Origin: Irpex lacteus
Taxonomy: Eukaryota > Basidiomycota > Agaricomycetes > Polyporales > Irpicaceae
Assembly (NCBI GenBank): GCA_001986395.2
Contig: MQVO02000127.1
Coordinates: 1 to 25,872, forward strand
Direction: 5' to 3'
DNA: 25,872 nt
Shown here: positions 1 through 8,169 of the stretch, in pieces
How positions within the stretch are numbered: position 1 is the first letter of the stretch
Layout of the letters: the number at the start of each line of letters is the position of its first letter
Translations under genes and position numbers: made by a program
Notes under the pieces: model-generated
Seen by the model: only the letters and a program-made list of their open reading frames with translations
Databases searched by the model: none
Told to the model about the DNA's origin: nothing

Positions 1-137
1 ATAGAACTAATAAAAAGGGAATACTATTGTTTACTATTTATTGGCTTTATAGATTATCAGTTACAATAATCTTTTTTATTTTACCATTAATAAAAAAGGA
101 TAAATAAATTTATTTATCCGGCTTATAATTATTTAAT

Positions 138-224
138 CGGGCACTGTGAGATTTGAACTCACGACTTTGAAAAAAGTACTTGTTTTCAAGACAAGCGCCA
201 TAAACCAGACTCGACCAAGTACCC
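138..224 (-). tRNA. trnS(uga): tRNA-Ser(UGA)
   Basis: The reverse strand folds into a class II cloverleaf. GGGTACT pairs with AGTGCCC in the acceptor, the discriminator is G, and the anticodon loop CTTGAAA places TGA at 34-36. A long variable arm and a TTCAAAT T-loop follow, as expected for serine. It is the first of three minus-strand tRNAs downstream of nad3. Confidence 0.93.
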
Positions 225-260
225 TTATTTTAATAATAAGGCAGACAAGAAAAAAATAAT

Positions 261-333
261 TAAGACCGCATGGAATCGAACCATAATCTGTTCCATTATG
301 AGCGGAATGCATTACCTATTATGCTACAGTCTT
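261..333 (-). tRNA. trnM(cau): tRNA-Met(CAU)
   Basis: Cloverleaf of 73 nt on the reverse strand: acceptor AAGACTG/CGGTCTT, discriminator A, D-stem GCAT/ATGC, anticodon stem TTCCG/TGGAA with loop CTCATAA (anticodon CAT), T-loop TTCGATT. The sequence alone does not say whether it is the initiator, the elongator or a modified Ile tRNA. Confidence 0.9.
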
Positions 334-447
334 AGTTTAATAAAGTAATTATTTTTTTAGTTTTATTTACTCTTTTTCTTTTTGCCCTTTATCCTTTTTT
401 TAATTAAAAAAAGAAATAAAATAAATATGTAGTAAATTTTTCCCATC

Positions 448-530
448 TGAGCAGTAAAGGAATCGAACCTTTTGCGGCGTAAGCCAATTCTTTTACAGAG
501 AACCACCATTACCAATCGGATCACCTGCCC
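448..530 (-). tRNA. trnY(gua): tRNA-Tyr(GUA)
   Basis: Reverse-strand cloverleaf of 83 nt. Anticodon stem GTTCT/AGAAT carries loop CTGTAAA (anticodon GTA). The extended variable arm fits mitochondrial tRNA-Tyr of fungi. T-stem AAAGG/CCTTT, discriminator A. The acceptor pairs at six positions with a G-A mismatch next to the T-arm. Confidence 0.9.
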
Positions 531-572
531 TATTTTTAGTTAAATATTATCTAAATTTTTATTATATACCCT

Positions 573-664
573 CCCCCAAAAAACTAATTATTTATAGGAC
601 CCAACCAAAAAAACTAATTATTTCTAATTCCTAGTTTTTGGGGATTGGACTAGTTTTTTTGGGG
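573..664. repeat. CCCC-AAAAAACTA palindromic element, compound copy
   Basis: Two overlapping copies of the palindrome family. CCCCCAAAAAACTAATTATT opens the first arm, a second CCAAAAAAACTA follows, and the closing arms CTAGTTTTTGGGG and ACTAGTTTTTTTGGGG complete the fold. The nesting suggests one copy entered another or a local duplication. Confidence 0.75.
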
Positions 665-804
665 ATTTATTAATTTAAATAATTAAAAGCTGATTGCTGC
701 ATTAATCTTGTCCGATTTACCATTCATAGCGAGAAATTGACTCTGTTTAGCTAGAGAAGCTATTTTTAACGGATGGTACTATTTCAGAGAAAGAAAGGAC
801 TAAC

Positions 805-888
805 CATAAAACTAGTTATAATTAATTATCCCGCAATTATTAAAATTTAATTAAATTAAATTTTAATTAGAGCCTAGTTTTTTTGGGG
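805..888 (-). repeat. Long palindromic element, inverted copy
   Basis: Reverse-complement match to the 87-base element at 3458-3544: the shared parts are the ATAATTAATTATCCCG-type arm, an inner AAATTTAATT palindrome, and the GAGCCTAGTTTTTTTGGGG end. The left CCCC end has been lost. Having the long form in both orientations argues for dispersal rather than tandem growth. Confidence 0.75.
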
Positions 889-1342
889 TTGGGTAAAATT
901 AATGCAATTTAATAGAAACCCCTCGAAGGAAAATATAACTTCTTTTAAAGTTAAAATTATTTTTTTTACATTTTGGTTTAAGATTTAAGAAATAAAACTT
1001 ATGTTTTCATTTCGGAAAAAGATTTAACTTGGGAGTAACTCATTTCAGGTTTGCTTTAATTTTACAGACAAAAGGTACAAATGCCAATGGCAGCATGCAA
1101 CACATGACAAATTATGCATCCAAAATAAAGCACAGAGTATCTAAGCTTGATCGGCTGGGGGTACCGCTTTATCTTATACCTAGGATACGGATGTTGTTAT
1201 CCTTTTTTAATTTAAAAAAAAAAGGAAGGGTTGAGAAACTAACAGTTACCAAATATCTTCCACAAATAACCTATGAAAAAAGTTATTAAAATTAATAAAT
1301 AATTAAAATTTGAATATATTTAATTCAACGGGGGTATAAAAT

Positions 1343-1710
1343 TTAATTAGATTGTTCGTTTAAACCTGTGAATTTAATTGCTCCAGATCCTATTTCAAGT
1401 ACAAATCCTATAGTTAATACTACAAAAAAGATAAGTGCTACTGAGAAACCAAAAGTACCAACTTGATATAAAGAAACAGCAATAGGGAATAGAAGTAAAA
1501 TTTCCAGATCAAAAACTAAGAAAAGAATAGCTACTAAATAAAATTGAATTTGGAAAGTAGATCTTGTTTGCCCTGGGATTGCATTGTAACCACACTCATA
1601 TGCAGATACTTTATTTTCATAAGGTACATGAGGTGCTAGTAAAAGATTTAGAGCTAATAATATTAAAGATAAAACAGGCACAAAATAAATAACATAATAA
1701 TATTGTTCAT
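1343..1710 (-). CDS. nad3: NADH dehydrogenase subunit 3 (one frameshift near the N-terminus)
   Basis: Subunit 3 of respiratory complex I, in the proton-pumping membrane arm. The body shows the family signature: APHVPYENK, then YECG and the acidic [10 protein letters not shown] loop, between three membrane helices, with the usual length near 120 residues. The intact frame opens only at a GTG at 1681, but ATG at 1710-1708 gives the expected start (MNNIIMLFI...) if one T is added to the four-T run (1682-1685 on the plus strand), after which VPVLSLILL follows directly. That ATG overlaps the nad2 stop by one base (TAATG), the arrangement conserved in fungi, and supports the longer start. Whether the indel is real or a homopolymer miscall cannot be told here. 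The downstream neighbour is the tRNA cluster on the same strand. Confidence 0.93.
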
Positions 1711-3331
1711 TAGTAATAAAATAAAGATAAAGAAAGTAATTGAGTACTGTTTAGTAATATAGAAGGTTTTAATACAAAAAATAAAATTGATAAAGTTAAA
1801 GTAGATATTAAGAAACTATGTAAATTACTTAATACTTTATTTCTCCATTTTCAACCACTTCCACTTTTGTGGGCTGGGGATTAGAGTGTGTAATTGAAAT
1901 ATTATAATTTTCTGAGTGTAATATTTTTATAATTTTTAAATAATAACTAGCACTAATTACACTAACTATTATACAAACTATTGACATAAAGTAGTAACCA
2001 CTTTGTATAGCAGAATATAGTACAAATTGTTTTGAGAAAGAACCCTAATAAAGGTGGTATACCTGCCATAGAGAATAGACAAATTGTTAAACTTACACTT
2101 AACAATGGATTTGAGAAAAATTGTCCTTTTAATTCAGAAATAAATTTTATATCTAATTCTTTTCCTTTATTATTAATAAAACTATTATTCTCCTCATCCT
2201 GCCAATATCCACTTTATGGCTGTGAGAGTATTTAGAAATATTTATAATATAACCTAAAGCTATAATTATTAAAAAGGTATCTAAATTTGTTAATGAATAT
2301 TGAATAATATAGAATAATAAGGAATCTATTGACTGTTCAGTATTTATAGCTATAGCTAATAACATAAATCCTACATGTGATATTGTACTATAAGCTAATA
2401 ATCTTTTTATTTTAGATTGTGCTAAACCTACTATTGTACCTATTATTAGAGATAATAATGAACTTAATAATAATATATTTTTTAAAACATATCCACTCCC
2501 CTCGTTAGAGGCAAGAGTATCTACTACTGTTCCTATTGATAATACACTACCAAATGATTCTAAGTGTGTGTATAATTCTAATAAAAAGATAACTATTGAG
2601 ATTTTAGGCATTATAGTTAACCAAATTGTTACTATTGTAGGACTATCATCATACACATCAGGTGCCCAATTATGGAATGGTGCTGCACTGATTTTGAATA
2701 ATAATCCTATGATTATAATTATTATACCTAAATTTAATCCTTGTGTAATACTTGGACTATTTGATACTGAAACTAAACTATAGATTGATTCTAAATTTGT
2801 TAAACCAGTATAAGCATAAACTAAACCAATTCCTAATAAGATTAAACAAGAAGATAATGAACCTAATAAAAAATATTTTAAACCTGCACTAGTAGCAGAT
2901 TCTGAGTTTCTATATAAAGTAGCTAAAATATATACACCAAAAGATTGTAATTCTATACATAAATATAATGAAATTAAATCAAAAGATGATATTAATAAGG
3001 ATGCTCCTAATGTACTAAATAATACTATTAAAGAGTATTGACCTGAATTATTATTTGAAACTATCTTATTTAAATTTAAATAAGGAGAAGCAATAAGAAT
3101 TAGACCTGCAATAAAAAATAAAAATATATCAAATAATTGAGATACTGTAGAAACTTGAAATAAACCACTATAGATACCTATACCTGATCCAATTGCCTGA
3201 ATATCAAAAGTATTAAAAGCTAATACTCCGGCATAAATAAATACTATAGCTGAAATTCTAGATAAAATAACCGGGGAAAGAGAATGTAGTGCAATAGCCA
3301 CTATTAAGATCATTATACTTATAAAGATCAT
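1710..3331 (-). CDS. nad2: NADH dehydrogenase subunit 2 (three frameshifts; about 540 residues when read through)
   Basis: Subunit 2 of complex I, an antiporter-like membrane subunit. The first 370 or so residues are open from ATG at 3331 and show the family core: [32 protein letters not shown], then [18 protein letters not shown]. The rest is in other frames: [19 protein letters not shown], then [12 protein letters not shown], then [14 protein letters not shown] and the C-terminus [17 protein letters not shown]. Joining them needs one added base in the TTT at 2213-2215, one removed from the TTTT at 2030-2033, and one added in the TTT at 1840-1842 (plus-strand bases). The corrected length, 1623 nt, is an exact multiple of three, and the stop overlaps the nad3 start. 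All shifts lie in short homopolymers, which favours sequencing error, though decay is possible. Confidence 0.93.
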
Positions 3332-3334
3332 TAC

Positions 3335-3457
3335 TCTATTTTTACTCTGCCTTACGAAGGAGGTCCCTTACCTCAAAAGTGGTCAAGTGAACGTGAACAT
3401 TTAGAAGATGTAATTTATTACTTCTTACAAATGAGAATACCTCTATCCAACGCCTTA
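3335..3457 (+). pseudogene. Coding remnant, possibly plasmid-type DNA polymerase
   Basis: A plus-strand frame reads LPYEGGPLPQKWSSEREH then LEDVIYYFLQMRIPLSNAL before running into the palindromic element. It has no start codon and ends at the repeat. The frame resumes beyond the repeat with a DNA-polymerase-like segment, so both may come from one gene. I do not recognise this first part with certainty. It lies back to back with nad2. Confidence 0.4.
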
Positions 3458-3544
3458 CCCAAAAAACTAGGCTCTAATTAAAATTTAATTTAATTAAATT
3501 TTAATAATACCGGGATAATTAATTATAACTAGTTTTTTTTGGGG
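3458..3544 (+). repeat. Long palindromic element (87 bases)
   Basis: Begins CCCAAAAAACTAGGCTC, holds an inner AAATTTAATT/AATTAAATTT palindrome, then CCGGGATAATTAATTATAAC, and ends TAGTTTTTTTTGGGG. The outer arms pair and the inner palindrome can form a second hairpin, giving a double-hairpin shape. It separates two pieces of plus-strand coding remnant. Confidence 0.8.
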
Positions 3545-3545
3545 T

Positions 3546-3672
3546 AAGTTTATGGTTAGGAAGAATTTACTATCAATTTAAACTACCAATAAATATAGAT
3601 ACTGATCATTCCTTTTATTCCCAAATGGGGAATACGAAGGAGTATGGACAACCGTAGAATTAAAATATGCCC
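3546..3672 (+). pseudogene. dpo: Fragment resembling family B (plasmid-type) DNA polymerase C-terminal region
   Basis: The frame reads VSLWLGRIYYQFKLPINIDT, then DHSFYSQMGN. A shift of one frame around 3625 gives GEYEGVWTTVELKYA. The pattern of G-x-W-x-x-x-EL-K-x-A resembles the stretch of protein-primed mitochondrial plasmid DNA polymerases that follows the palm motifs. It is bounded on both sides by palindromic elements and has no start or stop of its own. The call rests on a short motif. Confidence 0.45.
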
Positions 3673-3734
3673 TTCCCCAAAAAACATCCAAAAAAACTAG
3701 GCTCGCAATCCCGGGATAATTAATTATAACTAGT
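3670..3734 (+). repeat. Palindromic element, derived copy
   Basis: CCCCAAAAAAC followed by a second CCAAAAAAACTAGGCTCGC, then CCCGGGATAATTAATTATAAC and TAGTTTTTTTGTGG. It lacks the inner AT palindrome of the 87-base form, and its right end is mutated (GTGG for GGGG). The left arm is doubled. Confidence 0.75.
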
Positions 3735-4269
3735 TTTTTTGTGGAGTGATAGAAAGTTAAGAATAAAATTTAATTAAGAAAACTAGGAGGGACATTACTT
3801 CTGGATAATAACTCTTAGATTACTAAGACCTGTATCTACCTAACACTACACTAATCTAGACGAAGTACTACAAAATGCTTAAGTAATTCTTAGATATAAC
3901 AGACCCTGTGAAGCTAGTAATTATTCATATGTAGCCAATATCCACAAGTTATACTATAATACTCTCCTAGTAATAATTATCTATACTCTATGATATAAAA
4001 TCTATTACAGTATCCCTACGAAAATATATACTTTATAATTTAATGCCTCCCTACAAGTTATTAAGATCTTGTATGACTTATTACCATTATTTACTCTTGA
4101 TGTAACTGGACTAATTAATTATCGCTGTATACCTTATCCTCTTCTAGTTTCTCTAGCTCTAATAATTATGAACAGTTATACTGTAGCAGGTATATTTTTA
4201 ATTAAGAATACAACTCTAACAGCTTAACTTATTATATTCGTACTATCTATCATCATGTGGGGCCTCCCC
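3735..4269. other. Gene-poor stretch
   Basis: No intact gene. A plus-strand frame around 4080-4225 reads DLLPLFTLDVTGLINYR then LLVSLALIIMNSYTVAGIF, using CTA codons as in the GC-richer gene set. It could be decayed membrane-protein sequence, but I cannot name it. The stretch ends at a short AT repeat (TTATTAAAATAAAATTAAA, 4270-4288). Confidence 0.4.
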
Positions 4270-4288
4270 TTATTAAAATAAAATTAAA

Positions 4289-5601
4289 CAGTATGTGGTA
4301 AGTTGGCATAAGAATAGGTATGAATTTAAGAACTCTTTTATCACTATCATTCTTATCAATATTTTTAACTGCTCTAGTCTCTAAATCTAATGTTAATATT
4401 TTAGGTCTTTCAAAGTTAATAACATCTTTTTTAATTGGTTTAATATAATTAACCTCTACATTTTCTTTGTAAAATACAAGTTCTCCTAATTCAAAATAGA
4501 AGATTTTAGTTTTTTTATTTTCATAAATAGTTCTTTTAAAAGTAGATAGTTCTTTATTATTATTAAGTGATTCATCTTTAATTGTAAAAATTAATTGGTT
4601 ATTTAATAAAACAGATACCCAAAAAAACTAGTTAGAATTAATTATAATTCCTAGTTTTTTGGGGTAGTAGTTGAAAAATCATCAATATTAATCATAAAGA
4701 ATAACGGTACTCTTCTATCATCTGATTTAATTTCATTACTAGCTATAGCATTTCTATAATCTCACATAAAATTAATGTTAGGTCATAAAGATAGATCCAT
4801 TGTTGAAGGTATAGTATAACCATTAAACTTAAAATTGTATAAAGGATTTCTTTTACTTTTATTATCATTAGCTAATAAAATATTTTGATCTAAACGGCTA
4901 ATACTTTCATATTTAGTTCCAATAATTTTATCCATAGGTTTAAAAGAGAACATAATATTACCAATTGGTAACCCTGATATAGGAGCGAAGAACTCTATTT
5001 CTTCAGCTTCTGAAAGAATATCATAATATTCTTTATGTTTAAAAACAGATGCAAGAGATAAGAAAAGTGGACTGAAATCTTGTTTAATTGTAGAAGAAAT
5101 TTGAACTGTTGAAGCAGATCTAATATCTCCATTATCAAATTTAATTTTAAACATAATAGCGAAATATTTTTGTTTATATTGAGATTTAAACAAATGTATA
5201 AAATAAGCTAACTCATTTTCAAGAATATTTACATCTATTTGTTGATAGTGAGTATTAGAAAAATAAGTGTGTCAATGAGATTTAGGGTTACGATAAATGT
5301 AACCTAAGTTATGGTTAATTTTACTATTTTTAACTGTGTAAGTTCTTGATTTATCAGTTTTCGGAGTTCCTCCGTCACTCTCAATTAAAGTATGATTTTT
5401 TGACATTGAAGAGTAAAAAGCTACTTTTTTATGAGAAAGAGAAATGAGTGATAAAAAAGTAAAAGTAACTAGGTTGTGTGGCCGTACAAAAAGTGTAAAG
5501 GAATTAGGTGAACAAGCGATAAAACCTGGACTTTTTGTTTTTGAAGTAGCTATAACAGGTGGACGATTTAAAGAAAGTTTTGTAAGATTGTTTTTATTCA
5601 T
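4289..5601 (-). pseudogene. dpo: Plasmid-type family B DNA polymerase, N-terminal part, broken by a palindrome
   Basis: Protein-primed DNA polymerases of this kind replicate linear mitochondrial plasmids and are often found integrated in fungal mtDNA. The frame opens at ATG 5601 and is continuous to 4665 when TGA is Trp (TGA at 5272-5274, 4783-4785 and 4762-4764). A palindromic element (4618-4664) then interrupts it after DDFSTT. Beyond it the frame resumes with SVLLNNQLIFTIKDESLN and reaches PKILTLDLETRAV, in which DLET is the exonuclease I motif of family B polymerases. It is lost at the AT repeat near 4288. The inserted element carries an in-frame stop and changes the frame, so the gene should not make a full polymerase. 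Likely further pieces lie at 10040-10283 (minus) and 3546-3672 (plus). Confidence 0.75.
4618..4664. repeat. Palindromic element inside dpo (47 bases)
   Basis: CCCAAAAAAACTAGTTAGAATTAATT pairs with its other half, ending CTAGTTTTTTGGGG. The dpo frame is readable up to each side, so this is an insertion within coding sequence. It brings an in-frame TAG in the dpo sense. Confidence 0.85.
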
Positions 5602-6187
5602 GTTTTATTTTATTTTAATTTAAAAGCGAGTCCTTTAGTTGCATTGCTTGGGGTATCATTTTACCCAAATTATTCTATTTTATTTCATAAACCGGGATTC
5701 CATCGGTCGTAAACCATGAAACTATTTATAGAGAATCTCTCTTAATAAACATACCGAAGGTGAAATATGGAAAATTAAACATCCATCTTCACTAAATAAT
5801 CATACAATTCAACTTTTGAGGGATTCTATTAATCCATTGATTGCTGTAAAAATTTAAAGAAACTCAGGTAGTGATAGTAAAAAAGCCTCTATAAATAGCA
5901 ATATATAAACGAGTTATTAAAATTCATGCTCTTCTTAATTTAGCTATATGGGCAATATCGGCTAGCGTAGCAGGCAAACACACTTTGATAAAATACTAAA
6001 GAAAAGAACTTATTAAAATAAAATTAAATTTTAATTAAAGCCTAAAAAGAATGTTTTAATTTATCTAGCTTAAAGAGCTTTTATTGTTTAACAATGCTTT
6101 AAAAAGTGCATCAGCCTTCCGTTTAGTACATAGATAGCTATAGGCTAGTATAGTGATATCTTATAAGTGGATAGTTAATCAACGATA
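5602..6187. other. Intergenic stretch without a recognisable gene
   Basis: Upstream of dpo and downstream of tRNA-Asp. A plus-strand frame about 5755-5855 (EGEIWKIKHPSSLNNHTIQ) looks protein-like and could be an endonuclease tail, but it is too short to name. The stretch contains the AT repeat copy at 5993-6040. Confidence 0.4.
5993..6040 (+). repeat. 48-base dispersed repeat, copy 1
   Basis: ATACTAAAGAAAAGAACTTA followed by an AT-rich inverted repeat (AAAATTAAATTTTAATTAAAG). It matches 11588-11635 base for base. The AT-rich part alone recurs at 9403-9433, and truncated forms at 4270-4288 and 9744-9765. Confidence 0.85.
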
Positions 6188-6259
6188 CGCGATTGATGGG
6201 CTACGATCCCACATCTTCCCCCTTGACAAGGCGGTGCATTACCCATATGCTACAACCGC
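6188..6259 (-). tRNA. trnD(guc): tRNA-Asp(GUC)
   Basis: Reverse-strand cloverleaf of 72 nt. Acceptor GCGGTTG/CAATCGC pairs fully (one G-U). Loop TTGTCAA carries anticodon GTC within stem CCGCC/GGGGG, which has one central G-G mismatch. Discriminator G. It lies downstream of cox3 on the same strand. Confidence 0.9.
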
Positions 6260-6605
6260 TTTATTCTTAACCTTATTTTTAACCTTATTAGATGTCGTTT
6301 AAAATTAATACTATCTTACTAATAAACTATAGGTAGAAAGACAAGCACATTATATATTATATTACAACCGCTTCATTGTGAAGCTTATTAAAGAGTTAGT
6401 GAACCTATTGACGTCTTACTAGCACACTAGAATACTAACACACTATCAATCCTTGGTTAAGGGTACAAAAGGTTGTATATACTATTACTAGTCTTATAAA
6501 GTATAGATTTAGAATACAAAAGGTTATATATACTATAACTAGTCTTAGAGAGTATAATTTAGTATAGATTAGTCTACGGGGTCTAGTGAAAGTATAAGTA
6601 TAGTA
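6260..6605. other. Spacer between cox3 and tRNA-Asp with an imperfect direct repeat
   Basis: Two imperfect copies of a 45-50 base unit (TACAAAAGGTTRTATATACT...ACTAGTCTTA) lie at about 6464-6510 and 6515-6560. ACTAG/CTAGT tetramers recur. No coding frame is recognised. This is the 3' region of cox3 on the minus strand and may hold processing signals. Confidence 0.5.
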
Positions 6606-7765
6606 TTAAGCAGCTCTCCACCAATAGATAGATAGGTAAAGGGATAGCCATACTACGTCCACAAACGAATGATTGAATAAGTTGATTACATATGTTTTAA
6701 TATGATCAAGACTGTGCCTTAATGCTTAGCAGTAGTTAGACGGTATAAATATAGATAGCCGTTGCAAATAGTATCTTTGCATAGAATTGATTAGTGTAGG
6801 CTAAGTAGTGCCAGTAAAGGATAAAAGCTTTTAGCCCAATGTGGTGAGTAGATGTAAAGTGGTAGTAGTAGAGACGTACTAGACCTACAGCTAGTGCAAT
6901 TGTACCAACTAGTACATGGAAACCATGGACAAACTATTACTAGCCTTATATTATCAATATTTTTTAATACAATTAAGACTATATTATCTAAATGTAATGT
7001 ATAGTCGTTGTGCCTCTATTTATTTAAATAAAAATAAAGCTTTGTTTTATCAGTTAAGATCTTAACAAAATAGATTTAGTTAAAGAGCATAAAGGTTTAC
7101 CCTGTTGCAAAGAATAAACAGCTACCATAAGCACCGTCTGCCATAGAGAATCCAGCTACGTCATATTCAAGTCCTTGTAGAGCTGTAAAGATAATAGCTA
7201 GTACAACTGTTAGGAATAAACCAATTAGAGCAGCTGAACGGTCTGACCGGAACATAGCATGGTGACCATATGTTACAGTAGCACCTGAGCTAATTAGTAG
7301 TAGTGTATTCATTAGAGGTACTGCCATTGGTGATAGTGCTGTTACACCTGCTGGCGGCCATTGTGACCCTAGTTCAACTGTATGTGCTAGACTTGAATGG
7401 AAATAAGCCCAAAAGCTTGATAGGAAGAAGCAAGCTTCTGTAACAACGAATAGGCTAACACCAAGTGATAGGCTGTGTTGTACAATCTTAGTATGGTGAC
7501 CAAGGTATGTACCTTCCATGATACAGTCAGCCCACCATAGAGCCATAGCAGTTGATGTGCTTAGTAGCCCAATAACAAGTAGTAGACCAGCCCCATCAAA
7601 TGAGTTAAAGTACATAGCTGCGCTTGATAGCATCACTAGAATTGACCCTGATGTTAAAATAGGCCAAGGGCTTTTAAGTGTTAAATGGTGAGGGTGTGAT
7701 TGATAGGCTGGACGTAGACCTAGAATCGTCTTTGATTGGTTAAGACCGTTAAGCAATAGTGCCAT
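6606..7765 (-). CDS. cox3: Cytochrome c oxidase subunit 3, three exons split by two miniature introns
   Basis: Subunit III of complex IV in the inner membrane. Exon 1 (7765-7099) starts MALLLNGLNQSK and carries QSHPHHLTLKSPWPILTS, the EGTYLGHHTKIVQ motif, AYFHSSLAHTVELGSQWPP and TYGHHAMF. Exon 2 (6929-6807) gives HGFHVLVGTIALAVG then HFTSTHHIGLKAFILYWH. Exon 3 (about 6664-6606) gives VDVVWLSLYLSIYWWRAA and a stop. Joined, the product is 282 residues, a normal length, and every family landmark is in order. The exon 1/2 junction T|TC restores Phe exactly. At the exon 2/3 junction the TTT run leaves a one-base ambiguity. Base use is richer in GC, with CTA, GTA and CGT codons, unlike nad2-nad5. 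It could be the only cox3 of the genome or a copy from another lineage. Confidence 0.92.
6665..6806 (-). ncRNA. Miniature intron in cox3 (intron 2), about 142 nt
   Basis: Separates TGGCACT from TTGTGGACGTAGTATGG, between conserved YWH(F) and VDVVW. The intron side reads ACTTAGCC...ATTCG with one or two T before the exon. A four-base pairing (ACTG/CAGT) could serve as part of P7, but the group I core is not clear, and the element is exceptionally small. Restoration of the frame is the main evidence. Confidence 0.6.
6930..7098 (-). ncRNA. Miniature group I intron in cox3 (intron 1), 169 nt
   Basis: The 5' exon ends GGGT and the intron ends TTTG before TCCATGGT, so it follows the group I rule of exon-final U and intron-final G. 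On the minus strand CACAACGACTA (an R-like element) and ATAATATAGTCT (S-like) lie about 25 bases apart. Their GACTA (7002-7006) and TAGTC (6977-6981) pair as P7. No ORF fits inside. Confidence 0.72.
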
Positions 7766-7965
7766 GTTCGGTTTGTGTTTAATCTCCTTAGAGTAAAGAA
7801 TTAGAAGCCCTTTACTATATGTTGTTACATGTGTGTCTGTTAATGCAGTATTTTAGTTTTAGTTGTTATTAAAATAAGCATCGACCCATTAAACTTTTTT
7901 TTTGACAGGATAGAGTGTTTAGATACCTTTTTTTATTTTAATAAAAAAAGGGAGTTTAATGGATG
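7766..7965. other. Short spacer between tRNA-Pro and cox3
   Basis: It contains an inverted repeat, CATTAAACTTTTTTT (7888-7902) against AAAAAAAGGGAGTTTAATG (7943-7961). The two arms enclose a smaller CCTTTTTTTTATTTTAATAAAAAAAGG hairpin split into loop sequence. It sits just 5' of cox3 and could act in transcript processing. No gene is seen. Confidence 0.5.
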
Positions 7966-8039
7966 TCAGGTAGGTTGGACTCGAACCAACGATCTCCCAT
8001 ACCCAAAACGGGTAACTTAGACAACTAGTCTACCACCTG
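7966..8039 (-). tRNA. trnP(ugg): tRNA-Pro(UGG)
   Basis: Reverse-strand cloverleaf of 74 nt: acceptor CAGGTGG/CTACCTG, discriminator A, a three-pair D-stem GAC/GTC. Anticodon stem CCCGT/ATGGG has loop TTTGGGT (anticodon TGG). T-stem GTTGG/CCAAC with loop TTCGAGT. It lies between nad1 and cox3 on the same strand. Confidence 0.87.
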
Positions 8040-8169
8040 GTTATATATTTTTACGTATATCTTATAACATAGATCTTTTAACGTAAATTAGTATTGATTA
8101 GATAGTATACATGCTCTATTATTTTACACATAGTATTAGACACATAAATTATACACATAGTAAAGGGGT

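Larger units (their letters stand above)
541..1342. other. AT-rich spacer with palindromes and no certain gene
   Basis: Between tRNA-Tyr and the end of nad3. It holds two copies of the palindromic repeat (573-664 and 805-888) and a small hairpin, CCTTTTTT against AAAAAAAAAAGG, near 1200. With TGA as Trp a short plus-strand frame runs about 691-801, but I do not recognise it. The open frame 1029-1289 has no family I know and is not called a gene. Confidence 0.5.

Noticed and set aside
1029..1289. 86-residue plus-strand ORF starting from a non-ATG codon
   Set aside because: Composition and lack of motifs do not support a gene; it runs through a simple A/T hairpin.
2032..2235. 67-residue plus-strand ORF
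   Set aside because: Antisense shadow of the nad2 C-terminal region, which is conserved on the minus strand.
2568..2783. 71-residue plus-strand ORF
   Set aside because: Lies wholly inside nad2 on the other strand and has no family resemblance.
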